Of a stretch of DNA of 64,000 nt, positions 35,203-43,684 are shown piece by piece. Position 1 is the stretch's first letter, and each line of letters opens with the position of its first letter. Below the pieces are notes generated by a model. That model was not told the DNA's origin and did no database searches. It was given only the letters and a program-made list of their open reading frames with translations. Source of the DNA: Acidisphaera sp. S103 (GTDB lineage Bacteria; Pseudomonadota; Alphaproteobacteria; Acetobacterales; Acetobacteraceae); the NCBI RefSeq assembly GCF_009765975.1, contig NZ_LMUJ01000036.1, forward strand, positions 88,588 through 152,587, written 5' to 3'. Position numbers and translations under genes: made by a program.

Positions 35203-35215
35203 TTGCATAATGCAA
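35203..35215. promoter_or_regulatory. Palindromic operator candidate in a divergent promoter
   Basis: TTGCATAATGCAA is a perfect 6-1-6 inverted repeat midway between the SDR and monooxygenase start codons (136 bp apart). A further half-site TTGCAT occurs at 35166-35171. Sites of this size are bound by GntR, TetR or MarR proteins. No regulator gene adjoins it. Confidence 0.5.
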
Positions 35216-35286
35216 CCCACAAACGCTCTTGACCCGTCCGCCCACACGCCCGAATTGTCCACCCCAGACATGCCGGAGCAAGCCAC

Positions 35287-36516
35287 GTGACCCCGATCCC
35301 GGTTCCCGAACCCGATATGACCCCCGAACGTCTGTGGGAACGCGCCATCGCCCTGCGCCCCCTGCTGCGAGCGCAGCAAGATGAGGCCGACGAACTCGGC
35401 ACCTACTCCCCGGACGTGCACGAAGCCTTCCGCCAGGCCGGCTTCTACCGTGTCACCCAGCCCCGCCTGTTCGGCGGCTATGAATTTGAACTGCGAACCA
35501 ACTACCGCCTGATCGTCGAGATCGCCCGAGGCCACCCCGCCGCCGGCTGGTGTCTGTCCCTAGGCGGCTCCCACGCCTACGTCGTCGGCTCGCACTGGCC
35601 CGAGCAGGCCCAACGAGAACTGTTCGGCACCGACGGCCACTTCATCGCCCCGCACCGCCCGGCCACCATGGGCACCCTGAAACCGGTGGACGGCGGCTAC
35701 ATCCTGAACGGCCAGTGGAACTATTGCTCCGGCATTCCCTACGCGACACACCTGCTGTGCGGCGCCACGCTGGACGGGGCAGGGGACCCGCGCCAGGTGG
35801 TGGTGCCGCGGGCGTCGTTCGAGGTCCTCGACGACTGGGGCGGCGATCGCACCCTGGGCATGCGCGCCAGCGGTTCCCACAGCGCCCGCATCCGAGACGC
35901 CTTCGTCCCCGAACACATGGTGATCCGCCTCGACTGGATGGGCGCCCGCCCCGACGGCCTGGAGAACGGCACGGCCGGCACCCGCCTGCACGGCAACCCG
36001 ATGTATCTCGGCCGCATGATGGGACCATATCATTGCTCTCTGGTATCGGTGGTGGTTGGCGCCGCCTGGGCCGCACTGGACGAATTCGAAACGCTGATGC
36101 TGCGCAACCGTTCCTTGGCCGATCCAACCCTGCTATGGGCCGACCACCCCGACTACCTGCGCCCATTCGGTCTTGCCATGTCAATGACCGAGGCCGCCGA
36201 AACGATCTTATACGGCGTAGCCGACCGCTACATGGCCCACTGCCGCGCCTGGGACCGCGACCGTACCCCCTTCACCGTCGAGGACAATTTGCGCCTATGG
36301 GCACTCGCCCAACAAGCCGGAGGCCTGGCCCGCCAGGCGGTGGAACTGCTGTTCCAAAACTCCCTGTCCGCCCCAACAAAAAAAGGCAGCCGCCTGGACC
36401 GCTACTACCGAGACGTGGCGATGTACAACTCCCACGTCTCGGCTCTACAGAACAACCAGGCGACCTACGTAGCCCGCGCCCATTTCGGCCGCCCAACCGG
36501 CTTCCGGGGCCTATGA
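35287..36516 (+). CDS. Acyl-CoA-dehydrogenase-like flavin monooxygenase
   Basis: 409 residues. The acyl-CoA dehydrogenase fold is clear: DEADELGTYSPDVHEAFRQA then GFYRVTQPRLFGGYE in the N-terminal helical domain; YILNGQWNYCSGIPYATHLL in the middle domain; DDWGGDRTLGMRASGSHSARIRDAFVPEH split by the usual R-S-GS motif; and a C-terminal helical bundle ending LFQNSLSAPTKKGSRLDRYY RD. This is the group D monooxygenase type (HsaA, PgaA-like), which needs a separate flavin reductase; none is nearby. Start is a GTG at 35287; an ATG at 35317 would drop 10 residues. Probable aromatic hydroxylase, substrate unknown. Confidence 0.85.
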   Translation: MTPIPVPEPDMTPERLWERAIALRPLLRAQQDEADELGTYSPDVHEAFRQAGFYRVTQPRLFGGYEFELRTNYRLIVEIARGHPAAGWCLSLGGSHAYVVGSHWPEQAQRELFGTDGHFIAPHRPATMGTLKPVDGGYILNGQWNYCSGIPYATHLLCGATLDGAGDPRQVVVPRASFEVLDDWGGDRTLGMRASGSHSARIRDAFVPEHMVIRLDWMGARPDGLENGTAGTRLHGNPMYLGRMMGPYHCSLVSVVVGAAWAALDEFETLMLRNRSLADPTLLWADHPDYLRPFGLAMSMTEAAETILYGVADRYMAHCRAWDRDRTPFTVEDNLRLWALAQQAGGLARQAVELLFQNSLSAPTKKGSRLDRYYRDVAMYNSHVSALQNNQATYVARAHFGRPTGFRGL

Positions 36517-36619
36517 CACCGCCCGCGTGTCCACTCCCGTCCCGTCCCGCCGCGCCCGTCCCGCCGCGCCCGCCACCCGTAGTCGCCTGTCATCCGACGC
36601 CGCCCAATCCCCCCGCGTC

Positions 36620-36641
36620 ATGGCCGGCGCAGGCCGGCCAT
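36620..36641. repeat. Dispersed REP-like palindrome
   Basis: ATGGCCGGCGCAGGCCGGCC followed by AT, a near-perfect inverted repeat between two convergent genes. It is a shortened form of the unit found at 29908, 50884, 53991 and 57744. It may stop transcription from both sides. Confidence 0.55.
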
Positions 36642-36668
36642 CCACGCCTTTGAGCAGACGACGTCTCC

Positions 36669-37859
36669 TCAAACCGCCCGGTTCCCCGCCCCCCAATTCT
36701 CCTCCAAATTCCGCACCAACGCCGGACTAAAGTGGCAGGACGCCTGTTCCCGAGCGTAAACCGCGCAATACCGCCGGAACAAATCCAACGGTTCCACCGC
36801 TACCCGCAACGCCCGCCGGTTCCCAATCGCCCCCACCGCCCCAGAACTGGTCAGCAACGCCACCGTATCTTCAATCGCCTCATCCATCCCCCCATCCGGG
36901 ATGATTTCATCACAAAGCAAACGACCCTCGGCACTATCACTCTCAATCCGCCGCTCCGCCTGAATCAACTGCCGTGCCAGCCGATCCCCGGTAAACCGAG
37001 CCAACCGCAAATTGGCCGCCCCCGGAATAATACCTTCCTTCCGAGCAGGCAACGTAATGAACGACCCGCGCGTCGCAAGAACATAGTCCATGGCAAGCAA
37101 AATCTGGCAGTGCCCGCCAATAGCCCACCCCTCGACCGCCGCGATCCACGGCTTCTCCCGCGCCACGCCATTCACATCATCCGGCAGCACGTCCGGTGTC
37201 GCCACACCACGGAAATACTTGTGCATGAAACCAAGTTCCCGTTGCAGATACCACACGAACGGGATCGAGCCATGATACAGATGCGTCAGATTAATGCCGC
37301 TGCCAAAGATCCGCCGCCCAGCATACTTGGCATGCTGCACCGGTTGCCCCCGCAACACCGCAATATCCGTCCCGGGATCGAGTATCGCCACATCGACCCC
37401 GATTTCCATCGCCTCGATGGTCCCCTGATCCTCCGCATTCAAATACCGAGGATTACTGCTCAACAAATGCGCCGCCCGCCCGTGCCGTTCCACCCGAACC
37501 GCCCCCAGATCGACGAACCCCTGAGCATCCAGTGCCGCCAACGCCACCGCCGTCTCCGGCCGAGGCAGCAACATCGCATGACACAGATGCGTGCCACACC
37601 GAGGATTCGCCAGGATATGCGCCAGCAGCAGGCTCTGATCGACCTCAATCCCCTCCTTATCCTTCAGCTTTCGCCCCGCTTCCTCCGCCAGCGCCGCCCG
37701 TGTCGGCACCAGCCCTGGATACGCATCGGCAGCCCGCAGCACCAACTCCTCGACCCGCACGAACCGAGTCAATCCGTTGGTCAAACGATCATACACCGAC
37801 TCCACATGATCGCGCAGGAACGCCATCCGTTCGGAACGATTGGCCAGCATCGGCATCAC
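36669..37859 (-). CDS. DpgC-like crotonase-fold protein (cofactor-independent dioxygenase type)
   Basis: 396 residues, longer than ordinary enoyl-CoA hydratases (about 260) and with an extra N-terminal helical domain, as in DpgC, the (3,5-dihydroxyphenyl)acetyl-CoA 1,2-dioxygenase of glycopeptide biosynthesis. Family wording is present: AYPGLVPTRAALAEEAGRKL, KDKEGIEVDQSLLLAHILAN PRCGTHL (interrupted here), NPRYLNAEDQGTIEAMEIGV, then HAKYAGRRIFGSGINLTHLY and LQRELGFMHKYFRGV; the crotonase oxyanion region is WIAAVEGWAIGGHCQILLAM. DpgC uses O2 without metal or flavin to convert an arylacetyl-CoA to an aryl glyoxylate. Overlap by 4 bp with a PaaK-type ligase gene fits an arylacetyl-CoA substrate. 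Whether it is oxygenase or hydratase is inferred from homology. Confidence 0.85.
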   Translation of the reverse strand: MMPMLANRSERMAFLRDHVESVYDRLTNGLTRFVRVEELVLRAADAYPGLVPTRAALAEEAGRKLKDKEGIEVDQSLLLAHILANPRCGTHLCHAMLLPRPETAVALAALDAQGFVDLGAVRVERHGRAAHLLSSNPRYLNAEDQGTIEAMEIGVDVAILDPGTDIAVLRGQPVQHAKYAGRRIFGSGINLTHLYHGSIPFVWYLQRELGFMHKYFRGVATPDVLPDDVNGVAREKPWIAAVEGWAIGGHCQILLAMDYVLATRGSFITLPARKEGIIPGAANLRLARFTGDRLARQLIQAERRIESDSAEGRLLCDEIIPDGGMDEAIEDTVALLTSSGAVGAIGNRRALRVAVEPLDLFRRYCAVYAREQASCHFSPALVRNLEENWGAGNRAV

Positions 37860-39142
37860 CCTTTCGGTCGAAGATCCACCACCCGTTTCGCCTTGCCCTG
37901 GGATCGTTCCAGCGTCCCCGGTTCCACCGCCCGCACTTTCGTCGTAACGCCGGCAAACACCTTGATCTGATGTTCCGCCCGCCGCTCGATCTCCGCCCGT
38001 TCGGCGTCACCCAGAGCAGCCCGCGTCTCCACCACCACATCGAGCTCATCCAGGCTGCCCGGCCGCCGCAGTTCCAGCACATAATGCGGCGCCAGCTTCG
38101 CGTCCTTCGCCAGCACCGTCTCGATCGCCGAGGGAAACACATTCACCCCCCGGATGATCAGCATATCGTCACTACGCCCGCCAATACGATCCATCCGCCG
38201 CATCGGCCGGTTCGCCGGCGGCAACAAACGAGTCAGATCGCGCGTGCGATAGCGAACCAGAGGCATGCCTTCCTTGGTCAGCGTGGTAAAAACCAGCTCC
38301 CCCATGTCTCCGTCCGCGACCGGCTGGCCGGTGGCCGGATCGATGATCTCCGGAAAGAAATGATCTTCCCAAATCGTCAGTGCGCCCTTTGAATCAGCGC
38401 ACTCCTGCGCCACACCCGGCCCCATGACCTCCGACAACCCGTAAACATCCAGCGCCTCCAGCCCCAGCCGCCGCTCCAGTTCGGCACGCATCCCTTCACC
38501 CCAAGGTTCCGCGCCGAAAATACCCAGCCGAAGACTACATGCGCGCGCATCGATCCCCTGCCGATCGAACTCGTCGGCAATCGCCAACAGATAGGACGGC
38601 GTGACCATGATAATATCAGGCGTGAAGTCGTTGATGATCTGCACCTGCCGTTCGGTGAACCCGCCACTCACCGGAATGACCGCCGCGCCCAAATATTCGC
38701 CGCCGTAATGCGCGCCCAGGCCGCCGGTGAACAACCCGTACCCATATGCCACATGGATCTTGTCCGAAGCCCGTCCGCCCGCCGCCCGAATAGACCGAGC
38801 CATCAGCAACGACCACACCTCGATGTCGTTCTTCGTGTAACCACAAACCGTCGGCTTCCCCGTCGTTCCGCTGGACGCATGGATGCGCACGATCCGGTCC
38901 ATCGGCACCGCAAACATCCCAAACGGATAGTTCTGCCGCAGGTCTTCCTTGGCCGTCAGCGGAAACCGGCTGATATCTTCCAACCGCCGCAGATCGTCCG
39001 GATGCACGCCGGCCGCATCGAACCGAGACCGATAATGCGGCACCTGCTCATATGCCCGCCGCACCACATCCCGCATGCGATCCAACTGCAAGGCTCGCAG
39101 TTCATCGACGCTTGCGGTCTCGATCGACTCGACGCCTCCCAT
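37856..39142 (-). CDS. Phenylacetate-CoA ligase-like (PaaK-type) aryl-CoA ligase
   Basis: 428 residues. PaaK/adenylate-forming features: MRDVVRRAYEQVPHYRSRFD, ISRFPLTAKEDLRQNYPFGM, P-loop-like RIHASSGTTGKPTVCGYT, IFGAEPWGEGMRAELERRLG, DVYGLSEVMGPGVAQEC, YRTRDLTRLL and GGRSDDMLIIRGVNVFPSAI ETVL (broken here). It would activate a phenylacetic acid or similar aryl acid to its CoA thioester with ATP. The ATG at 39142 follows GGAGGGAAC; an ATG at 39163 adds seven residues. It overlaps the DpgC-like gene by ATGA, which suggests that its product is the DpgC substrate. Confidence 0.92.
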   Translation of the reverse strand: MGGVESIETASVDELRALQLDRMRDVVRRAYEQVPHYRSRFDAAGVHPDDLRRLEDISRFPLTAKEDLRQNYPFGMFAVPMDRIVRIHASSGTTGKPTVCGYTKNDIEVWSLLMARSIRAAGGRASDKIHVAYGYGLFTGGLGAHYGGEYLGAAVIPVSGGFTERQVQIINDFTPDIIMVTPSYLLAIADEFDRQGIDARACSLRLGIFGAEPWGEGMRAELERRLGLEALDVYGLSEVMGPGVAQECADSKGALTIWEDHFFPEIIDPATGQPVADGDMGELVFTTLTKEGMPLVRYRTRDLTRLLPPANRPMRRMDRIGGRSDDMLIIRGVNVFPSAIETVLAKDAKLAPHYVLELRRPGSLDELDVVVETRAALGDAERAEIERRAEHQIKVFAGVTTKVRAVEPGTLERSQGKAKRVVDLRPKG

Positions 39143-39166
39143 GACTGTTCCCTCCACGTGCATCCT

Positions 39167-39955
39167 CTATCGCATTGGCAGCGTCCTCAGCCACGCCAGC
39201 GCCGGTTCGATCCCCGCGTCGGGCGTGCCGAGATGGACTGCGCTGACATGTGCCATGTGGTTCAGGTTGTTCGCCGGCAGCGTCGCGAACCAGGCATCCG
39301 CATTGCCCTGCGAGCGATCGTCATCGCCGGCGACCCACAGCACCGGCACCGTTATCTTCGGAAGACTGCGCGGGAACACCGCGGGACCCTCGGGGTCAGT
39401 AAAACTCAGGAAAATCGCGGCGGTGGTGTAAACCGTGAAGTGGTTGCCATTATTGGTCGCGGTAAAGCGCGCTCGGTCGTTACCATGGCCGTTCGAGACC
39501 ATCTGCCGCGCCTGAGTTACGCTCTCCTGCACGCTCTGATTACGGACCAGACCTTGGGGATTGCCCGCCGGGGCCAACGCGATGACGCCGGCGATGTCGG
39601 GATGGGTCGACGCATATGTCAGCGCCGCATTGCCACCTTCACTCTGACCGGCGATGACGATGCGACGGGCGCCCATCGCCCGCAATTTCCCAGCAGCGGC
39701 GTCGATGTCATGCAGGCAGTCGGGGAAGGGGGCGTCATAAATGCGGTTGCGTGACCAGCACATTTCCGGCGCCTGGACCGCGTAGCCGGCATTCTTCAAC
39801 GCCATTTCAAAGCGGGACGTGACGATGCTTCCCGGCAGGCCCTGAGTGCCATGCAACACGACGACGCCGATATCGCTTCCGGCCCAAACCGGCCCCGCGA
39901 TCCCCGCGGCCAGCACAGACGTCAGGATGGTTCGCCGCCGAAAATGCCCGGCCAT
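39167..39955 (-). CDS. Exported alpha/beta hydrolase
   Basis: 262 residues. A twin-arginine-like signal, MAGHFRRRTILTSVLAAGIA, ends near VWAGS, so it is probably periplasmic. Hydrolase motifs are VVVLHGTQGLPGS, nucleophile elbow IAGQSEGGNAAL near residue 105, APAGN, WVAGDDDRSQG (acid) and a C-terminal HMAHVSAVHLG. It lies between the CoA-transferase (5 bp) and the ligase (24 bp) in the operon, so it may release the aryl acid from an ester outside the cytoplasm before uptake. That role is inferred. Confidence 0.83.
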   Translation of the reverse strand: MAGHFRRRTILTSVLAAGIAGPVWAGSDIGVVVLHGTQGLPGSIVTSRFEMALKNAGYAVQAPEMCWSRNRIYDAPFPDCLHDIDAAAGKLRAMGARRIVIAGQSEGGNAALTYASTHPDIAGVIALAPAGNPQGLVRNQSVQESVTQARQMVSNGHGNDRARFTATNNGNHFTVYTTAAIFLSFTDPEGPAVFPRSLPKITVPVLWVAGDDDRSQGNADAWFATLPANNLNHMAHVSAVHLGTPDAGIEPALAWLRTLPMR

Positions 39956-39960
39956 CGTGC

Positions 39961-41163
39961 CTAAATCACCCCCTCCGCCTGTAACCGTTCGATTTCCGCA
40001 TCCGACAAACCCAGCCGCCCTTGGTAAATTTCCGAGTTGTGCGCACCAAGTTCCATGCCCAGCCAGTTGACCTTCCCCGGCGTCTCCGTCAGCCGAGGCA
40101 CCAGATTCGGCACCGCCAGTTCACCCACCCGGGAGTCCGGCACCCGCAGTATATTCCCCCGGGCAGCGTACTGCGGGTCCTCGAATATTTCCTCAATCGA
40201 ATAGACCGGCCCACACGGAACCTGACTGGTCTCGCAACGAAACATCAGTTCCGCCCGATCCAACGTCGCCGTCCACGCCCCGACCGTTTCATCCACGACT
40301 GCCCGATCGCGTTCCCTGGCCGCAAGGGTACCCCAACGATCCGCATCCGCCAATTCCGGCCGCCCCATCGCCTCGGCGAGTCGGGAAAATATCTTGTCGT
40401 TGGTGCAGGCGATGGCGATCCAGCGCCCATCCTTGGTCGGATAGTGGCTGTGCGGAACGACATTGACCGTCCCAGGCCCCATGCGCTGCCGCACCGTCCC
40501 CTTATAGGCAAACGCTGGCGCAAGCTCATCCAGGATACGAAAGATCGGCTCATACAGCCCAATATCCACGACCTGCCCGCGTCCGGTCTTCTCCCTCGCC
40601 TGCAACGCCAGCAGAGTACCCAGCGCGCCGTACAGCCCCGCCATATAATCCGGAATCGTCGCCGACCCAGGCGTCACCGGCGCCCGATCCGGATACCCCG
40701 CCAGGAACGACAGCCCGCCAAACGCATTGCCAATACGCCCGAACCCCGGACGGTCCTTATACGGCCCCGTCTGCCCATACCCCGAAATCCGCACCATGAT
40801 CAGCCGAGGATTCACCGCGCTCAGCACATCGTAGCCCAGGCCCCATTTCTCTAACGTACCTGGCTGAAAATTCTCCACCATCACATCAGACTCGGCGACC
40901 AGCCGCTTCAACAAAGCCGCCCCATCTGGCTTGCGCAAATCCAACGTAATGCAGCGCTTGTTCCGCGATTCCGACAGCCACGGCAGCGAATCCCCGCATT
41001 CCGTCATCGTACCGAACCGCCGCGTGGCATCGCCCACAACAGGAAGCTCGATCTTGATCACATCCGCCCCGAACTCGCCCAACTGAGTGGCGCAGAACGG
41101 CCCCGCCAGGAAGGTGGACACATCCAGGACCTTGCAGCCCTGCAACGCCTGCACATCGATCAT
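39961..41163 (-). CDS. CaiB/BaiF (family III) CoA-transferase
   Basis: 400 residues. GCKVLDVSTFLAGPFCATQL, GADVIKIELPVVGDATR, the NKRCITLDLRKPDGAALLKR segment, VMVENFQPGTLEKWGLGYD, VRISGYGQTGPYKDRPGFGR and the catalytic Asp in TIPDYMAGLYGALGTLLAL are all standard. It transfers CoA between carboxylic acids. Overlap by 4 bp with the CitE-like gene suggests that it charges the lyase's substrate. Confidence 0.93.
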   Translation of the reverse strand: MIDVQALQGCKVLDVSTFLAGPFCATQLGEFGADVIKIELPVVGDATRRFGTMTECGDSLPWLSESRNKRCITLDLRKPDGAALLKRLVAESDVMVENFQPGTLEKWGLGYDVLSAVNPRLIMVRISGYGQTGPYKDRPGFGRIGNAFGGLSFLAGYPDRAPVTPGSATIPDYMAGLYGALGTLLALQAREKTGRGQVVDIGLYEPIFRILDELAPAFAYKGTVRQRMGPGTVNVVPHSHYPTKDGRWIAIACTNDKIFSRLAEAMGRPELADADRWGTLAARERDRAVVDETVGAWTATLDRAELMFRCETSQVPCGPVYSIEEIFEDPQYAARGNILRVPDSRVGELAVPNLVPRLTETPGKVNWLGMELGAHNSEIYQGRLGLSDAEIERLQAEGVI

Positions 41164-42005
41164 CGCACAGCCGCCAATACACGCCGAGCGCGTTGCACAA
41201 TGGGATAGTCGATGAATTGTCCATCCAGTTGTATCGACGCCAACCCCTTCGCCTCGGCTTCGTCAAAGGCCGCAACAACCAGTTTCGCCCGCGCGACCGT
41301 GGCCTCATCAGGACTGAACGCCGCGTTGGTAGGCGCCACCTGATCGGGATGGATACACATCTTACCCTGAAACCCCAGCGCCGCCGCATGCTTTGCCGAC
41401 GCAATGAAACCATCCGCGTCTCGCAAATCCGCCCAGACCGTATCCATCGGCGGTTCCCACCCCGCCGCCCGAGACTCCATCACGCAAGCCGCCCGATGCG
41501 GCAACAACTCCGCCTCCGACCGGCTCCAAACCATGCCCATATCCAAGGTGAAATCACCCGCCCCGAACGCTAGGCACTTAGCCCGCGTGCCCGAACGGCA
41601 GATCCGCGAAAGATTGCTGATGCCAAGCGTCGTTTCGATGATCGGGATCAGGTCGATCCCACCAACCGGCAGCCCGCGTTCCCGTTCCAGATTACTGATC
41701 AGCCAGTCCGCAGTGCGCAGCTCATGACCATGTTCCACCTTCGGCAGGATGATCCCGTCCAACCCCTTCTGCACCACCGCGACCAAATCGCCATGGCACC
41801 AATCCGTCGTCAGCGCATTGACCCGCACATACAGCTTGCCAACCCGAGGCGCGCCAAACGCCCCAACCACCACCGGCCGCGTCGCGACCTTCTCCGACAC
41901 CGCAACCGCATCTTCCAGGTCCAGGATCACCCCATCGGCCGGCAATCCCAGCGCCTTCTCCACCCGGCGCGCATGATTGCCGGGCGCGAACAGCATGCTC
42001 CTCAT
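41160..42005 (-). CDS. CitE/HpcH-HpaI family lyase
   Basis: 281 residues. MRSMLFAPGNHARRVEKALG, ADGVILDLEDAVAVSEK (metal-binding E-D), YVRVNALTTDW, DGIILPKVEHGHEL, IPIIETTLGISN, CLAFGAGDFTLDMGM and GFQGKMCIHPDQV follow CitE-like proteins in order. Relatives cleave or form malyl-, citramalyl- or hydroxymethylglutaryl-CoA-type thioesters. It overlaps the CoA-transferase gene and the monooxygenase gene by 4 bp each. Confidence 0.92.
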   Translation of the reverse strand: MRSMLFAPGNHARRVEKALGLPADGVILDLEDAVAVSEKVATRPVVVGAFGAPRVGKLYVRVNALTTDWCHGDLVAVVQKGLDGIILPKVEHGHELRTADWLISNLERERGLPVGGIDLIPIIETTLGISNLSRICRSGTRAKCLAFGAGDFTLDMGMVWSRSEAELLPHRAACVMESRAAGWEPPMDTVWADLRDADGFIASAKHAAALGFQGKMCIHPDQVAPTNAAFSPDEATVARAKLVVAAFDEAEAKGLASIQLDGQFIDYPIVQRARRVLAAVR

Positions 42006-43366
42006 TGCGCCGCCCTCCGTCCATTATGCCAATCAACCGCCCGAGGAACCGGCAGCCCCAGGTTCTCCCGCAATGTCGTGCCCAGATAATCCTTCTGGAA
42101 CAGCCCACGCCGTTGCAACTCCGGCACCAGCAGCCGCACGACGTCCTCATAAGCGCCCGGCATATGCGTCGCAGCCAGAACGAAACCGTCGCACGCCGGC
42201 GCGGTGAACCATTCCTCCATCTGATCGGCCACCGATTTCGGCGTGCCGCAGAACACCTTGTGTTCGGCAATGGTGCCGCGCCCGGATACCTCGACAAAAT
42301 CACGCACCGTGGGGTTCTTCTTGCCCGAGAACTTCACCACCCGTTCCCGGAACCCGTGCCACGAAAACCCAGCCAGTTCCTCATCGCTGAATGGCTCGTC
42401 GTACCCTTTGGATCCAAAATCATAGTTCAGCACTTCAGAGATCAGCACCAGTGCATCGACCGGTTTCATCGATGCCTCGATGACGGCCCGCTTGTCCTGG
42501 GCAGCTTCTTCCGATTCCGCGACGATCACGTAACAGGCCGGCGCCACCTGCACCAGGGACGGATCGCGCCCGGCAGCGGCGATGGCTTTCTTGAAGTCGG
42601 CGTATTGCTGCTTGCCGGCTTCCAGATTGTGATAAATTACGAACACCAGTTCCGCCCATTGCGCGGCGAACGACTGCCCGCGTCCCGACTGGCCCGCCTG
42701 GATCAGCACCGGATGACCCTGCGCCGACCTGGGCACACTGAACGGCCCACGCGATTTGAAATACCGCCCCACATGATCCAACCGATGCACCTTCGCCGGA
42801 TCGGCGAAACGACCGTCCTTATCCAAGATCAGAGCATCATCTTCCCACGTATTCCAATGCCCCATCACCACTTCCATGAACTCATCCGCTCGGTCGTAAC
42901 GAGCATCATGTTCCATGTGTTCGGCGTGACCAAAATTCAGCGCCTCCGCGCTATTCAGCGACGTAACGATATTCCACGCCACGCGGCCTTTCAGCATCAG
43001 GTCCATCGTCGCGAACACACGCGCCACGTGATACGGCTCGTAATACGTCGTGGAATACGTCGTCCCCAGCCCCAACTTCGACGTCGCCATGCCCATCGCC
43101 ATCAGGATCGTCGACGGATCCATCTTCACCACACGCACACCGGCACCGACCGCCTCGGCGTGGTGACCGGTGTATAGATCGGGCATCGCCAGGCGATCAT
43201 CGAAGAACGCCAACTGTATCTTCCCGTCCTCCAACGTGCGAGCAATACGCTGGTAATATTCCGGTGTCATAAAGTCAGACATCGACGACGGATGTCGCCA
43301 CGATCCCGGCAGATTGGAACAATTCTGCGCCTGCAAGAACGCAACCAAGGTCATCATGCGGTTCAT
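42002..43366 (-). CDS. Luciferase-like flavin-dependent monooxygenase (NtaA/SnaA/DszA type)
   Basis: 454 residues, the length of the NtaA/SnaA/DszA group. Segments: NLPGSWRHPSSMSDFMTPEY, ARTLEDGKIQLAFFDDRLAM, TSKLGLGTTYSTTYYEPYHV, DLMLKGRVAWNIVTSLNSAE, EFMEVVMGHWNTWEDDALIL, SVPRSAQGHPVLIQAGQSGR GQSFAAQWAELVF (broken here). It needs reduced FMN from a separate reductase, not encoded nearby. Such enzymes cleave C-N, C-S or ester bonds by oxygenation. It overlaps both neighbours by 4 bp. Confidence 0.92.
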   Translation of the reverse strand: MNRMMTLVAFLQAQNCSNLPGSWRHPSSMSDFMTPEYYQRIARTLEDGKIQLAFFDDRLAMPDLYTGHHAEAVGAGVRVVKMDPSTILMAMGMATSKLGLGTTYSTTYYEPYHVARVFATMDLMLKGRVAWNIVTSLNSAEALNFGHAEHMEHDARYDRADEFMEVVMGHWNTWEDDALILDKDGRFADPAKVHRLDHVGRYFKSRGPFSVPRSAQGHPVLIQAGQSGRGQSFAAQWAELVFVIYHNLEAGKQQYADFKKAIAAAGRDPSLVQVAPACYVIVAESEEAAQDKRAVIEASMKPVDALVLISEVLNYDFGSKGYDEPFSDEELAGFSWHGFRERVVKFSGKKNPTVRDFVEVSGRGTIAEHKVFCGTPKSVADQMEEWFTAPACDGFVLAATHMPGAYEDVVRLLVPELQRRGLFQKDYLGTTLRENLGLPVPRAVDWHNGRRAAQ

Positions 43367-43683
43367 CGTGTCGTCTCCGGAATCTCGACATCCAGCAGCG
43401 GAGCATGCTGCTGACAGCCATAAACATCGGTATCACCAAAATCCCCCGCCGGAACCAGCCGGGGAAACGTCGCCTTGAACGCGAACGCGGCATCATACGG
43501 GGTGAACAGAACATGCTCCTCGGGCACATTGTATAGACGCGCGAACAACGCCGCGCACAGCACCCCAGTGGCTTTCACCCGCTGAAACGTCTCGGCATCC
43601 TCGAACACCACATCCACGGTCAGCTCGAACGGCCCGGCATTCTTGCTCTTGCAGACTTTCGCGACATCTTTCAGCAGCGCCAT
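43363..43683 (-). CDS. DUF4387 protein
   Basis: 106 residues: MALLKDVAKVCKSKNAGPFE, LTVDVVFEDAETFQRVKATG, LFARLYNVPEEHV and FKATFPRLVPAGDFGDTDVYGCQQHAPLL in two parts. This family regularly accompanies, or is fused to, AtuA-type proteins. SKNAGPFELT-D--F is its signature. It starts one base after the AtuA-like stop and overlaps the monooxygenase start, so all three are probably translated together. Function unknown. Confidence 0.85.
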   Translation of the reverse strand: MALLKDVAKVCKSKNAGPFELTVDVVFEDAETFQRVKATGVLCAALFARLYNVPEEHVLFTPYDAAFAFKATFPRLVPAGDFGDTDVYGCQQHAPLLDVEIPETTR

Positions 43684-43684
43684 G

